A DNA stretch of 64,000 nt from Heterostelium multicystogenum (lineage: Eukaryota; Evosea; Eumycetozoa; Acytosteliales; Acytosteliaceae), in assembly GCA_003667245.1 (NCBI GenBank), contig RCNN01000016.1, forward strand, positions 55,942 through 119,941, given 5' to 3'. A program made the translations under genes and the position numbers. Under the pieces are notes generated by a model, which saw nothing but the letters and a program-made list of their open reading frames with translations, did no database searches and was not told the origin of the DNA. Shown piece by piece: positions 1 through 10,700 of the stretch (its first letter is position 1; each line of letters begins with the position of its first letter).

Positions 1-317
1 AGGCTTTGGGCAGCCGCAATACCCGGCACGATCAGCGAAAACGCCGTAGCGGCCAACATCACCCCGGCACCGAAGCCGAGCAGCGTGTCGCTCACCGCCA
101 ATGGCATCCGGCGGATCACCAGTACCGGCACGGCACCCAGGGCGGTGCCGAGCGCGCAGATGGCCCCGCCCTGCAAGGCACGCAGGATGCGCGGTTCCAG
201 GTCAAGCCAGGCCAGCCCTTGGGCCACCAGCAATGCAGTTCCTGCCAATAGCAGCAGCGAGCCAAACGCATAACGAAACATTCGCACGCTGCTGATCGCC
301 AGTGTTTCAGTGCCCAT
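1..317 (-). CDS. ZIP-family metal transporter, N-terminal part (runs off the window)
   Basis: The reading frame starts with ATG at 317-315 and stays open to the left edge, giving about 105 residues. They contain three hydrophobic stretches: a leucine-rich helix near residues 17-33, then alanine/glycine-rich helices, one of which includes GFGAGVMLAATAFSLIVPG. That glycine-rich pattern and the position next to sodA match the ZIP-family (zinc/iron permease-like) transporter that adjoins the fumC-sodA cluster in other pseudomonads (PA4467). It would move divalent metal ions across the inner membrane. The C-terminal metal-binding helices are outside the window, so the substrate cannot be judged. 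It lies just downstream of sodA on the same strand, with a 31-bp gap, and may belong to the same Fur-controlled unit. Confidence 0.75.
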   Translation of the reverse strand, partial: MGTETLAISSVRMFRYAFGSLLLLAGTALLVAQGLAWLDLEPRILRALQGGAICALGTALGAVPVLVIRRMPLAVSDTLLGFGAGVMLAATAFSLIVPGIAAAQS

Positions 318-348
318 AGTCGGCCTTAGATCTTGTTATAGAGGAGTT

Positions 349-960
349 TCAGCCCAGCGCAGCCTGGTAGCGGCCGGCAACTTCCGGCCAGTTGATGACG
401 CTGTAGAACGCATTGATGTATTCCGGACGACGGTTCTGGTACAGCAGGTAATAAGCGTGTTCCCAGACGTCCAGGCCGAGGATTGGCGTATTGCCGTTCA
501 TCAACGGGCTGTCCTGGTTGCCGCTGCTTTCCACCACCAGGGTCTTTTGCGGCGTCACGCTCAACCACGCCCAGCCGCTGCCGAAACGGGTCAAGGCAGC
601 TTTGGTGAAGGCCTCTTTGAAGGCGTCGAAACCGCCCAACTGCTCGTCGATGGCGTTACCCAGCGCGCCGTCTGGCTTGCCGCCGCCCTTGGGCGACATG
701 ACAGCCCAGAACAACGAGTGGTTGGCGTGGCCGCCGCCCTGATTGATCACCGCCGCCCGGAGTTTTTCCGGCAGTTGCTGGACGCTGGACACCAGTTTCT
801 CCACCGGCCAAGCGGCAAACTCGGTGCCTTCGACGGCTGCGTTGAGGTTGTTGATGTAGGTCTGGTGGTGCTTGGTGTAGTGGATCTCCATGGTTTGCGC
901 GTCGATATGCGGTTCAAGGGCATCGTAGGCGTAAGGCAAGGCCGGCAAGGTGTAGGACAT
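349..960 (-). CDS. sodA: Superoxide dismutase, Mn type
   Basis: 203 residues, the normal length for a bacterial Mn/Fe superoxide dismutase. Metal ligands are His27, His81 (in NHSLFW), Asp164 and His168 (in DVWEHAYY). The GNQDSP segment with Gln149 is typical of the Mn subtype, in which the second-sphere glutamine lies in the C-terminal half. I chose the ATG at 960-958 because it is preceded by a GGAGC ribosome site and begins [10 protein letters not shown]; the frame runs further upstream but only through the orfX gene. The enzyme converts superoxide to peroxide and oxygen in the cytoplasm. It starts one base after the orfX stop and forms an operon with orfX, fumC and fagA, which in Pseudomonas is induced by iron starvation through Fur. 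Confidence 0.97.
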   Translation of the reverse strand: MSYTLPALPYAYDALEPHIDAQTMEIHYTKHHQTYINNLNAAVEGTEFAAWPVEKLVSSVQQLPEKLRAAVINQGGGHANHSLFWAVMSPKGGGKPDGALGNAIDEQLGGFDAFKEAFTKAALTRFGSGWAWLSVTPQKTLVVESSGNQDSPLMNGNTPILGLDVWEHAYYLLYQNRRPEYINAFYSVINWPEVAGRYQAALG

Positions 961-961
961 A

Positions 962-1405
962 TCAATGAGCTCCATAAAAAGGGCTGTTGCGGGTCGACGC
1001 ATCCGATGGCGCCACGTTGCTGCCCAGCAGGCGGTGGGTACGTGGGTACTCACCGTGATCGCTGATGAAATTCAGCAGTTCGACGTAGGTCTTGCTGCTC
1101 TGACGCAGGGCCGCTTCCCGCAATAGCGGGTTAAGACGGGTGTCTTGCATGGTCTGCAACAGGCGCTGGTGAATGGCGCAGAGGTATTCCGCGCTTTCTT
1201 CCGGCTGGTTCAGGCGCAAGTGCAGGTCGGCCAGGTTGTGATGGGAAATGACGCATGCCGCCACCGCTTCGTCGGCATCCGCCCAGCGCTCAAACAACAC
1301 TTGAGCCAGGGCCAGGGCTTGCAGGTAGGCCTCGCGGGCATCTACCAGCTCGCCCGCCATAAAGCAGCGATTGGCCCGTTCGATCGTGCGTTTCCAGTGC
1401 TCCAT
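962..1405 (-). CDS. Conserved protein between fumC and sodA (orfX, PA4469-like)
   Basis: 147 residues, intact, between fumC and sodA on the same strand. The protein is mostly helical in appearance, with an alanine/leucine-rich N-terminal half (residues 1-60) suggestive of TPR-like helices and a conserved [11 protein letters not shown] segment. No catalytic motif is apparent. Its place in the fagA-fumC-orfX-sodA operon is a Pseudomonas hallmark, and co-expression with a Mn superoxide dismutase and an iron-free fumarase points to a role in iron starvation or oxidative stress. That role is inference only; no function is established from the sequence. The stop is followed after one base by the sodA start codon, so translation is probably coupled. 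Confidence 0.85.
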   Translation of the reverse strand: MEHWKRTIERANRCFMAGELVDAREAYLQALALAQVLFERWADADEAVAACVISHHNLADLHLRLNQPEESAEYLCAIHQRLLQTMQDTRLNPLLREAALRQSSKTYVELLNFISDHGEYPRTHRLLGSNVAPSDASTRNSPFYGAH

Positions 1406-1432
1406 GGTGAGCCTCCAAAGCAGGGTCGGTGA

Positions 1433-2809
1433 TTACACGCCGCCGGCCGTGAGCTTTTCCGGATCCAGCAGGATTTCCAGTTGGCTGCGGGGCAAGTCGG
1501 TATGTTCGAGCGCCACCTCAATCACCGGGCGGCCTTGTTGATAGGCCTTCTTGGCGATTTCGGCGGCCTTTTGGTAACCGATGATCGGGTTCAGTGCGGT
1601 CACCAGGATCGGATTGCGCGACAGCGCTTCCTTGAGCTTGGCTTCGTTGACCTTGAAGCTGGCGATGGCCTTGTCGGCCAGCAGTCGGCTGGAGTTGGCC
1701 AGCAACTCCAGGCTGCCGAGCAGGTTCTGGGCAATGATCGGCAGCATCACGTTGAGTTCGAAGTTGCCGGACTGGCCGGCGATAGTAATCACCGTGTCGT
1801 TGCCGATGACTTGTGCGGCAACCATGGCGGTGGCTTCCGGGATCACCGGGTTGACCTTGCCGGGCATGATCGAAGAGCCCGGCTGCAGGCCTTCCAGCTC
1901 GATTTCACCAAGGCCCGCCAATGGGCCGGAGTTCATCCAGCGCAGGTCGTTGGCGATTTTCATCAGGGACACGGCGGTGGTCTTGAGCTGCCCGGAGACC
2001 GCGACGGCCGTGTCCTGGGAGCCGATCAGCGCGAACAGGTTCTTGCCTGGGGTGAACTGGACGTGGGTCAGGCTGCTCAGTTGCTGGCTGAAGCGCGCTG
2101 CAAACTCCGGATGCGCATTGATCCCGGTGCCGACTGCAGTGCCACCCTGGGCCAGCGCCTGCAAGCTCGGCAGCAGGTCTTGCAGATGGCCGATATTGGC
2201 CTTGAGCTGCTGCGCCCAGCCATTGAGCACCTGGCTCATGCGCACCGGCATGGCGTCCATCAGATGCGTCCGACCGGTCTTGACGAAACGGTGCACCTCC
2301 TCGGCCTTGTGCTCGATCACCTGGACCAGGTGCAGCAGCGCCGGCAGGGTCTGTTCGTGCAGCACCAGTGCCGCGCTGACGTGAATGGTGGTCGGTATGA
2401 TGTCATTGCTGCTCTGGCCGCAGTTGACGTGATCGTTAGGGTTGACCGGCTCGCCCAGCAAGCGGCTGGCGAGGGTCGCAATCACTTCGTTGGCGTTCAT
2501 GTTGGAGCTGGTGCCGGAACCGGTCTGGAAGATATCCACCGGGAAATGCTGCATGAAATCGCCTTCCAGCAAGCCTTGGGCGGCATCAACGATGGCCTTG
2601 CCCTGGGCTTCGCTCAGTTGTTTCAGCTCGACGTTGGCTTTAGCGGCGGCAGCCTTGGCCAGGATCAACGCACGAATGAACTGCGCCGGCATGCGCTGGT
2701 GGCTGATGGGAAAGTTGTTCACCGCACGCTGGGTTTGCGCGCCATACAAGGCTTCGGCGGGCACTTGCAGTTCGCCCATGCTGTCGCGTTCGATACGGGT
2801 GTTACTCAT
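1433..2809 (-). CDS. fumC: Class II fumarate hydratase (iron-independent)
   Basis: 458 residues starting at ATG 2809-2807 (MSNTRIERDS), the normal FumC length; an in-frame upstream extension overlaps fagA and was discarded. The fumarase/aspartase signature GSSIMPGKVNP is present, as are GSGTSSNMNANEV and TGRTHLMDA, which form the active site at the tetramer interface. The enzyme interconverts fumarate and malate in the TCA cycle without an iron-sulfur cluster. That fits its placement behind Fur boxes with sodA, because it replaces Fe-S fumarases when iron is scarce. Its start overlaps the end of fagA by eight bases. Confidence 0.97.
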   Translation of the reverse strand: MSNTRIERDSMGELQVPAEALYGAQTQRAVNNFPISHQRMPAQFIRALILAKAAAAKANVELKQLSEAQGKAIVDAAQGLLEGDFMQHFPVDIFQTGSGTSSNMNANEVIATLASRLLGEPVNPNDHVNCGQSSNDIIPTTIHVSAALVLHEQTLPALLHLVQVIEHKAEEVHRFVKTGRTHLMDAMPVRMSQVLNGWAQQLKANIGHLQDLLPSLQALAQGGTAVGTGINAHPEFAARFSQQLSSLTHVQFTPGKNLFALIGSQDTAVAVSGQLKTTAVSLMKIANDLRWMNSGPLAGLGEIELEGLQPGSSIMPGKVNPVIPEATAMVAAQVIGNDTVITIAGQSGNFELNVMLPIIAQNLLGSLELLANSSRLLADKAIASFKVNEAKLKEALSRNPILVTALNPIIGYQKAAEIAKKAYQQGRPVIEVALEHTDLPRSQLEILLDPEKLTAGGV

Positions 2810-3197
2810 CGGAAGATCCTTGCACCAGGTCAGAGTGAGAAATGGATGGAAGCAATTCGCAGGTCGCCAATTGCCAGGCAAAGGCCTGCCAGCGCTTTAG
2901 GCGGCAGGCACAGTGGGAAAGTTTTTCCAGGTCGCGCAACGGGCGCCAGGCCTGGTCCAAGCACATGGACCGCCAGTGCCAGGGCAAGGCGATGTCGGAG
3001 GCGGTGTCCAGCAGCAGGCGGAATGAGGTTTCGCCGATGGTCCACGGGTGGGTCGCAGTGCAACAGGCGAGGTACCGGCCTTCGGCAAGATAATGTTCGA
3101 TCAGGCGGGGCTCGTCGGGAGCAAGGCCGCAACGAATCTGACGACTCATCCAACGCCAGCTTTCCAGGTAGGGATCCTCATGCAGGACAGAACTCAT
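2802..3197 (-). CDS. fagA: FagA-like protein, first gene of the Fur-regulated operon
   Basis: 131 residues from ATG 3197-3195; an ATG three codons upstream is also possible. It begins MSSVLHEDPYLESWRWMSRQ and is rich in Trp, Arg and Cys, with no recognisable enzyme motif. Position identifies it: in Pseudomonas fagA (Fur-associated gene, PA4471) is the first gene of the fagA-fumC-orfX-sodA operon, and here it lies directly behind tandem Fur-box-like sequence. Its molecular function is unknown. The reading frame is uninterrupted and its end overlaps the fumC start, so the two are probably translationally coupled. Confidence 0.85.
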   Translation of the reverse strand: MSSVLHEDPYLESWRWMSRQIRCGLAPDEPRLIEHYLAEGRYLACCTATHPWTIGETSFRLLLDTASDIALPWHWRSMCLDQAWRPLRDLEKLSHCACRLKRWQAFAWQLATCELLPSISHSDLVQGSSDE

Positions 3198-3212
3198 GAT
3201 CCACACTCATTC

Positions 3213-3248
3213 GGTAATGATATTTATTATTAAATGATATTGAGAATC
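3213..3248 (-). promoter_or_regulatory. Tandem Fur boxes upstream of fagA-fumC-orfX-sodA
   Basis: The stretch ggtaatgatatttattatt at 3213-3231 matches the 19-bp Fur consensus at 15 of 19 positions by my count. A second partial match (about 12 of 19, ending gagaatc) overlaps at 3230-3248. The region is very AT-rich against GC-rich surroundings and sits 16-51 bp upstream of the fagA start, where a promoter would lie. It predicts iron-dependent repression of the operon, in line with the known regulation of fumC and sodA in Pseudomonas. Confidence 0.8.
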
Positions 3249-3288
3249 AAAACAAGAGCCTGAGGGAATCACTCGGAATTCCAGGCAC

Positions 3289-3327
3289 AAAAAAAGGCGC
3301 GCCACCCAATGGGTGGCGCGCCTTCTT
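3289..3327 (-). terminator. Rho-independent terminator after pmbA
   Basis: A perfect 12-bp stem (ggcgcgccaccc with loop aat and gggtggcgcgcc, 3296-3322) is followed, on the minus strand, by a run of T (the A run at 3289-3295). It lies 20 bp past the pmbA stop. Confidence 0.9.
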
Positions 3328-3346
3328 TATGGCGTCTGTCGGCGGA

Positions 3347-4694
3347 TTAGCTGCCGGCGACGGTCATCTTTTCGATCAACACCGAACCGGTGCGGATGTT
3401 GCTGCGCAGTTCCAGGTCATTACCCACCGCGACAATCTGCTTGAACATGTCACGCATGTTGCCCGCGATGGTCACTTCCTGCACGGCGAACTGGATTTCG
3501 CCGTTTTCCACCCAGAAACCCGCCGCACCACGGGAGTAATCACCCGTGACCATATTCAGGCCATGGCCCATCAACTCGGTGACCAGCAAGCCACGGCCCA
3601 TGCGCCGCAACAGCGCCGCCTGGTCTTCATCGCCATGGGTGATGAACAGGTTGTGTACGCCACCGGAGTTGGCGGTGCTTGGCAGGCCGAGTTTGCGACC
3701 GGCGTAGGTGCCCAGCACATAGGACACCAGCTCACCGTTTCTCGACGAACGGCTTGGCATAGGTGGCCAGGCCATCACCGTCAAACGACGAACTGCCCAT
3801 GGCGCGCATCAGGTGCGGGCGCTCATCGATGGTCAGCCATTCCGGGAACAGCTTCTGGCCAATCGCGCCTTCCAGGAACGACGACTTGCGGTACAGGTTG
3901 CCGCCGGAAATCGCCCCAAGGAAACTGCCGAACAAACCACCGGCCAGTTCCGCCGAGAACAACACCGGCACTTCACAGGTCGGCACCGGGCGCGCGCCCA
4001 GGCGGCTGGCAGCACGCTGCGCGGCACGCTGGCCGATGAGTACCGGGTCCATCAGCAATTCGCCCTGGCGGTTCACGTCGTACCAGTAATCACGCTGCAT
4101 CTGGCCGTTGGCTTCGGCGATCATCACGCAACTCAGGCTGTGACGCGTCGAGGCATAACCGCCGATAAAACCGTGGCTGTTGCCGTATACGCGGCAACCC
4201 TGATGAGTACTCAAGGTGGTGCCATCGGCGTTCTTGATCCGGCTGTCGGCATCGAATGCCGCCGCTTCACAGGTCAAAGCCTGTTCAATAGCCTGTTCCG
4301 GGGTGATGTCCCAGGCATGGAACAGGTCAAAATCCTTCAAGTCCCGAGCCATCAGGGCTGCATCAGCCAGGCCGGAGCTTTCATCTTCGGAGGTGTGCTT
4401 GGCAATCGCCAGCGCTGCTGCAACGGTTTCGCGAATCGCTTCCGGGCCGCTGGCAGAAGTGCTGGCCGAGCCCTTGCGCTGGCCCACGTACAAGGTGATG
4501 CCAAACCCCTGGTCGCGGTTGAATTCGACGGTTTCCACTTCCCGCTGGCGCACCGAAGTCGACAACCCCTGCTCCAGGGACACCGCCACTTCACAGGCAC
4601 TGGCCCCCTGGCGCTTGGCCTCGGCAATGATCTGCTCGACTTGTTCCTGCAGTGCCGGTAACGCTTGCGGACCGACGCTTTGGGCTGCACTCAT
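3347..4694 (-). CDS. pmbA: Metalloprotease-related PmbA (TldE), one frameshift
   Basis: About 448 residues when read across one break. The N-terminal frame runs from ATG 4694-4692 to about 3740; the C-terminal frame continues to the stop at 3347. The break falls at the T run 3738-3740, where one extra base changes the frame, which I take as a sequencing error. PmbA pairs with TldD as a heterodimeric protease that degrades unfolded peptides and matures microcin-like peptides; PmbA itself lacks the HExxxH zinc motif, and none is visible here. tldD lies about 0.7 kb away beyond yjgA, the usual Pseudomonas arrangement. The gene is divergent from yjgA and ends at a strong terminator. Confidence 0.92.
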
Positions 4695-4802
4695 GGTTTT
4701 CTCCACTCAAATTCTGCTTTCGGTTAAGGCCTTCTAGCGACCGGGCCGGACAAGCGGCCCCCGACTGGTTATCATGGCGGCGTTTCTTTGCGGACTGCCA
4801 CC

Positions 4803-5326
4803 ATGGTTGATTCTTACGACGACTCCCTCGATGGGGAGAAAAGCAAATCTCAGGTCAAACGCGAGCTGCATGCTCTGGTTGACCTCGGCGAGCGCCTTAC
4901 AACACTCAAGCCTGACTTGTGTGCAAAACTGCCATTGACCGACGCCCTGCGCCGGGCTCTGAACGATGCGCCCAAGCACACCGCGAATATCGCGCGTAAA
5001 CGGCACCTCATGTTCATCGGCAAACTGATGCGCGACCAGGACACTGACGCCATTCTGACGTTGCTCGATCAACTCGATGCCTCCACTCGCCAGTACAACG
5101 AGCGCTTCCATAACCTGGAACGCTGGCGTGATCGCCTGATTCGCTGGCGATGACGCGGTACTGGAGAAGTTCGTCATCGAGTACCCGGATGCCGATCGCC
5201 AACAATTGCGCTCCCTGATCCGTCAGGCCCAGCACGAACTGGCGCAAAGCAAGCCACCGGCCTCCAGCCGAAAAATCTTCAAAATACATCCGTGAGCTGG
5301 ACGATAGTCAACGCGGCCTGCGCTGA
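4803..5326 (+). CDS. yjgA: Ribosome-associated protein YjgA (DarP), two frameshifts
   Basis: About 174 residues from ATG 4803. It begins [20 protein letters not shown], and [10 protein letters not shown] is the typical DUF615 start. Two single-base breaks (near 5138-5143 and at the A run 5281-5284) shift the frame; family-like sequence with LEKFVIEYP and later IRELDD continues after each, up to the TGA at 5324. The product associates with the large ribosomal subunit late in 50S assembly. It lies divergently from pmbA and convergently with tldD, as in P. aeruginosa PA4472-PA4474. Confidence 0.9.
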
Positions 5327-5335
5327 CCCTCTTCC

Positions 5336-5358
5336 CGGGTGGCGGCCTTCGCCACCCG
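5336..5358. terminator. Hairpin between convergent yjgA and tldD
   Basis: Perfect 9-bp arms (cgggtggcg and cgccacccg) with a 5-base loop lie in the 44-bp gap between two convergent stops. There is no long T run on either strand, so it may be a weak bidirectional terminator. Confidence 0.55.
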
Positions 5359-5370
5359 AAGCTCCCGTTC

Positions 5371-6813
5371 TTACGACCCCGTGCCTCCCACGGTGATCGC
5401 ATCGATTTTCAAGGTTGGCTGGCCGACACCCACCGGCACCGACTGACCATCCTTGCCGCACGTCCCCACACCGCTGTCCAGCGACAGGTCGTTACCGACC
5501 ATCGACACCTTGCTCATGGCTTCCGGGCCGTTGCCAATCAACGTTGCACCCTTGACCGGCGCGGTGATCTTGCCGTCTTCGATCAAATACGCCTCGCTGG
5601 TGGAGAACACGAACTTGCCGCTGGTGATGTCCACCTGCCCACCACCGAGGTTGGCGCAGTAGATGCCGCGTTTCACCGAGGCGATGATTTCGGCCGGATC
5701 GCTTTCGCCGCCGAGCATGTAGGTGTTGGTCATGCGCGGCATCGGCAGGTGCGCGTAGGACTCGCGACGACCGTTACCGGTGCGGGCCACGCCCATCAGG
5801 CGCGCGTTGAGCTTGTCTTGCATGTAGCCCTTGAGCACACCGTTTTCGATCAGCGTGGTGCACTCGGTCGGGGTGCCTTCGTCATCGACGCTCAACGAAC
5901 CGCGACGCCCGGCCAGGGTACCGTCATCGACGATGGTGCAGAGCTTGGACGCAACCATCTCGCCCATGCGCCCGCTGTAGGCGGAACTGCCCTTGCGGTT
6001 GAAATCACCTTCCAGGCCGTGGCCCACCGCTTCATGCAGCAGCACGCCGGACCAGCCAGAGCCCAATACCACCGGCAACGTACCCGCCGGGGCCGGAATT
6101 GCTTCCAGATTGACCAGGGCCTGGCGCAACGCTTCACGGGCATACCCCATGGCGCGGTCTTCGGTGAGGAAATAACGGTAGTCGGTACGCCCGCCGCCGC
6201 CGTGGCCACCGCGCTCGCGACGGCCATTCTGTTCGACGATCACGCTGACATTGAAGCGCACCAGCGGCCGCACATCCGCCGCCAGGCCGCCATCGGTGGA
6301 GGCCACGAGGATGCGTTCCCACACCCCGGCCATGCTCACGGTGACTTGCTGGATACGCGGATCCAGGGCGCGGGTCGCCGCGTCCACACGCTTGAGCAGC
6401 TCGACCTTTTCGGCGCGGCTGATCACTTCCAATGGGTTATCCGGGGCATACAGCTGGGCCACGTCCTGGGTGCTGAACGCCTGCACCGTGCCGTTTTGCC
6501 CGGCACGGGAGATCGAACGCGCTGCACGAGCCGCCAGCCCCAGGGCTTCCAGGGTGATGGCGTTGCTGTAGGCAAAGCCGGTTTTTTCACCGGACTGCGC
6601 ACGCACACCCACGCCTTGGTCGAGGTTGAAGCTGCCTTCCTTGACGATCCCGTCTTCCAGGGCCCAGGACTCGGAAATCTGCCCCTGGAAATACAGGTCG
6701 GCCGCGTCGATGCCTGGCCCGGCCAGATCGCCGAGGACCGTTTGCAAGCTTTCGATGGTCACGCCACCAGGCGCCAGGAGGTGTTCACTGACTGAGGACA
6801 ACAACTCGCTCAT
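5371..6813 (-). CDS. tldD: Metalloprotease TldD
   Basis: 480 residues, intact, starting at ATG 6813-6811 ([13 protein letters not shown]); a longer upstream frame was rejected because it overlaps the nitrilase gene. It carries the zinc-site motif [11 protein letters not shown] (HExxxH). The flanking glycine-rich segments and C-terminal [12 protein letters not shown] are typical of the PmbA/TldD family. Partner of PmbA in a cytoplasmic heterodimeric protease of relaxed specificity. The gap to the upstream nitrilase gene is 16 bp, so tldD is cotranscribed with the yhdP-nitrilase cluster. Confidence 0.97.
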   Translation of the reverse strand: MSELLSSVSEHLLAPGGVTIESLQTVLGDLAGPGIDAADLYFQGQISESWALEDGIVKEGSFNLDQGVGVRAQSGEKTGFAYSNAITLEALGLAARAARSISRAGQNGTVQAFSTQDVAQLYAPDNPLEVISRAEKVELLKRVDAATRALDPRIQQVTVSMAGVWERILVASTDGGLAADVRPLVRFNVSVIVEQNGRRERGGHGGGGRTDYRYFLTEDRAMGYAREALRQALVNLEAIPAPAGTLPVVLGSGWSGVLLHEAVGHGLEGDFNRKGSSAYSGRMGEMVASKLCTIVDDGTLAGRRGSLSVDDEGTPTECTTLIENGVLKGYMQDKLNARLMGVARTGNGRRESYAHLPMPRMTNTYMLGGESDPAEIIASVKRGIYCANLGGGQVDITSGKFVFSTSEAYLIEDGKITAPVKGATLIGNGPEAMSKVSMVGNDLSLDSGVGTCGKDGQSVPVGVGQPTLKIDAITVGGTGS

Positions 6814-6829
6814 AGGTTTGGCCTTAAAT

Positions 6830-7679
6830 TCATCGTTCTGAAGCAGGTCGCTGTGCGCCCTGCGAGAAAAAGCGCCGGTGGCCCGCCACCGGCATGCGCG
6901 TCCGTATCGACGCCTGTTCGCTGCTATCGCGTTCGGCCAACAACACCGCCTCGCCTTGATCCTGTTGTGCCAGCACCCGCCCCCATGGGTCGATGATCGC
7001 TGCATGCCCGAAGGTTTCCCTGGGCCCCGGATGCACGCCACCCTGGGCGGCCGCCAGCAGGTAGCACTGGGTCTCGATGGCACGCGCACGGATCAGCACA
7101 TCCCAGTGCGCGGCGCCGGTTACCGCTGTAAAGGCCGAGGGCGCGGTGATCAACTCGGCACCCGCAGCGCGCAATTCGCTGTATAGCTCCGGGAAGCGCA
7201 AGTCGTAACACACCGTCAGCCCCAGGCGGCCGACCGGCGTATCCGCCACGACCACCTGGCTACCATGAGCATAGTCATCGGATTCACGATAACGACCCCG
7301 GGCATCGGCCACATCGACATCGAACAGGTGCAGCTTGTCGTAGCGGGCAACGATTTCGCCCTGATCATCGATCAGCAGCGAGCAGGCATTGGACTTGGCG
7401 TTCGGCTGATCCTTTGGGGGCAGCGGCAAAGTGCCGGCCACTATCCATAAGGTGAGGTCGCGGGCGGTCTGTTTCAAACCATGGCAGGATCGGACCTTCG
7501 CCCAAGGCCTCGGCGCGACCGATATCGGCCACATCGCGACGGCCCATGGCGGCGAAGTTTTCCGGGAGTACCGCAAGCCTTGCACCGCCCGCCGCCGCTT
7601 GCTCCAGCAGGCGCCGGGCCTGAGCCAGGTTGGCCAGCACATCGCTTTGGCTGACCATTTGAATTACCGCAAAGGACAT
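6830..7679 (-). CDS. Carbon-nitrogen hydrolase (nitrilase superfamily, Nit-like), one frameshift
   Basis: About 283 residues from ATG 7679-7677 ([13 protein letters not shown]). The catalytic Glu (LPENFA), Lys ([10 protein letters not shown]) and Cys ([10 protein letters not shown]) are all present. The frame shifts at the short run 7476-7478, which has one extra base on the reading strand. The YDKLHLFDV and [10 protein letters not shown] segments resemble the Nit1/NitA branch, whose members hydrolyse deaminated glutathione, so this metabolite-repair role is the best guess; other omega-amidase substrates are possible. Equivalent to PA4475, between yhdP and tldD. Confidence 0.9.
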
Positions 7680-7727
7680 GGGCCCACACTCCAGAAAAGG
7701 CATGAGGCCATGCTACTCCACAGGTAC

Positions 7728-10700
7728 TCAGTTTGGCTTTTCAAATGGCTTGTCGAAGGTGATTTTCGGGTCCTTCCACGGGCCTTCTACCTTGTACTGT
7801 ACGCTGGCGAAACGCGAAACACGGTCGCCAATCAGCTTGTCGATCAGGAACAGCGCCCCGCCAATGGCCGGCGCGCCGACGATCAATGCAGCAATCGGCA
7901 GGTTGTTGGTGACCGGCAGCGTCACCAGCAACTTGGCATCGACGCGATCAGCCACCAGGTCCAGGGTGCCGTTGATCTCCAGGTTACTCGACGGGCCCGT
8001 CATGGTGATCGGCTCACGGGTTACAAACACGCCGTTACTGGCGGCCAGCAAGCCCTTGACCCGGTCATAACTCAAGCCCTTGCCAAGCAAGTCCGAGAAG
8101 TCCAGGCGCAGCCGGCGACCGATGGAGTTGAAGTTCAGCAAGCCAAACACCCGCAGGGCCTGCGCACCACCGTCCACTTCAACAAACTGGCCTTTGCGGA
8201 AACTGGCGTCCAGGCTGCCGGAGAAACGCTTGGACCTACCCAGGCCGGCGAACCCGGCCAGCGGCCGTCCACGTCCACGTGAAAATCTTCGCTGGTCACG
8301 CTCGGCGCAAATCCCCAGCCCTTGAGCACGTCGCCAATGTTCTTGCCATCGAGGCGACCCTTGTACCAACTGCTGCTGGCACCGGGTGCACCTTCCCAAC
8401 CGCCGGCGCCCTGGAGCAGCATGCCCTTGAGCCCCAGGTTCAGGCTGTTGAATGCCATGCCCCTGGTGGTCGGGCGAACTTTCAGAGACCAGGCACCTAC
8501 CAGGTCCGGGCCCTGGAACAACTGGGCAATCGAGATATCCAGCGCGGGAATATCCTTGGGATCAACATCGGCCAATGGGTCCGGCGCATTTTCATCCGCC
8601 TGCACGGTCGGATCCACCGCAGGCAGCTTCACGTACTGCAGGTTGACTGCAATCGGCGCGCCCTTGGCGTCCGGCAACCCCACGGTACCCTTGGCCTGCT
8701 GGCTGTCGAACTGCAAGCCCCAGGCAGCGGGTTTGCGGTCCAGCTGCAAGCTGACCTGGTCGAACTGGGTGCCGAAACCGGTCAGCTTGCCGACCTTGAA
8801 ATCGGCCCCGCTCAACAACTGCTTGGCACTGCCACCCGGGTCGTTGCCGGCGTAGCGGCCCACGAGCTTTTTCCAGGGGTCGATATCCAGCTCCGACAAC
8901 ACGCCGCGGATTCGCAAGCCCTTGCCGGCCGGCAACACCGCATCGCCATCTCCCAGGAACAGCTCACCCCGGCCGTCGGCGAAATTGTCCGCCGGGGCGG
9001 CGAAGGTGAAGCTGCCCAACTCGCCATAATCGAACCAGTAACGGCGCTCCTTACCCTGCAAGGTCATGCGGAACACACTGTCGCGGCCCTGGCTCGCCGG
9101 CATGCCGAACGGCGCCGGCAGGTCCACGGCCACGCCCTTGAGATTGGAGCTGACCATCAACTGGCTGTCGGCGCCATCGAGGTTGAGCTGCAATTGGTAG
9201 GGGATATCGCCGGACACCGGCAACGGCTGGCTGACCTTCAGCCAGTCAGTCAGCCGCTTGACGGTCACCTGCCCTTTCGCGGTGACGCGGGTGTTGAGGT
9301 CGCCTGGCTTGCCATCGGCGAAAATCTGCGCGGTGATCGGTCGGTCGAAGGCCTGGGCGCTGATGTTCTGGCCACTCAGGCCCTTGGCGCTGTCGAAGCG
9401 GAAATCACCCTTGAGCTGGCTCAGGTCCAGCGTAGGCTCGGCCAGTTGCAGGCGGGACTTGTCGGTCTTGAAATCCACCACGATCTTGGGATCGGCGCCC
9501 TTGGCCAGGGGAATATCCAGGTCCAGCTTGCCTTGCAGGTCGCCCTCGCCTTTCCAGCCGGCGAAGGTCGAGGCGGTGCCGATCGGCGCTTCCTGAAGGA
9601 TTTTCAGGCCATCGCCCAGGCCACCGGCAAAGTTGCCGGTGAGCAGCAGGTGGCTGTCCTTGCCTTCGGGGGCGTGGGGAATGTTGACGTAGATATCATT
9701 GACCTTGGTGTCGAGCAACTGGCCCTTGCTGGCCAGGATGCGCACGCCGCTTTCCTCGACAAACACTTCACCCTTGACCTTGCTCACGTGCGGCCAGCCC
9801 GGCTGGAATGCCAGCTCGGCATCATGCACCTTGAAGAACAGGCTGATATTGCGCGAGGCAGGCAGTGCGTCGTGGTTCAGCGAGCCTTGGTACTGGAAGA
9901 AGCCCTCGTCCACTGCACCCTTGAGAATCGCAGTGCGTAGCCACTCATCGAGTGCCGGGCTCAACACCGCCGGCAGGTATTTGGGGGTGAAGCGCCCATC
10001 GCCGTCAACCATACCGACCCGCAGGTCCATGTAGTCTTCCTGGCTATGGTCGAAATGCAGGCGAATCAGGAAGTCGGCGGCGACCTTGCCCTCCTCGCCC
10101 AGCACCTTGATATACGGCGCGATCAGGGTGAAGCCTTCCTTGTCGAGCTTCCACGTCAGGCGGGCGTTGGCCTGGATGTACTGCCAGGGCTTGGCGAAGA
10201 TCGGAAACAGGTGCAAGGAGAAATCCTTGCTGTCCATGCGCAGCTCACCCTTGCCCAGGTCACCGCTGATGCTGCCGCTGACATTGCGGGCGGCCGGCGC
10301 GCCGAAGTAAGCGTCGAAACCAATACGGTCGAGGTTGGCCGCGAAGCTCACGCGCTGGTCGGTGGTGTCTTGAGGCCGATAATCCAGCAACACGTTCCGC
10401 AGCGTGCCGGTGGCCTTCAGATGATCCAGGGTGGTGGCCACGGCTTCCGGCAAGGGTGCCAAGGCGTGCAGCAATGGCGTGATCGGCGTCAGGTCGAGGC
10501 GATCGGCCTGCAGGTTCCAGACTTCCTGGGCCTTGTCGGTGGCCAGGGTTTGCTGCAGTTGCAGGCGCGATTCCCAGCGGGTGTCGCCGAGGTTCATTGC
10601 GAGCGAGTCAAACAGCACCTTGAGGCCGCTGTCATTGCGTTGCAGGTACGCAGTGAGGGCCAGGTTCTCAATATGAGTCGGCTTGCGATCGGCATAGCTG

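Noticed and set aside
1481..3199. Long plus-strand open frame of 572 codons opposite fumC and fagA
   Set aside because: It is the antisense shadow of a high-GC gene; fumC on the other strand has clear family motifs.
8279..9940. 553-codon plus-strand frame opposite yhdP
   Set aside because: Shadow frame with Gln/His/Arg-rich low-complexity content and no family signature.
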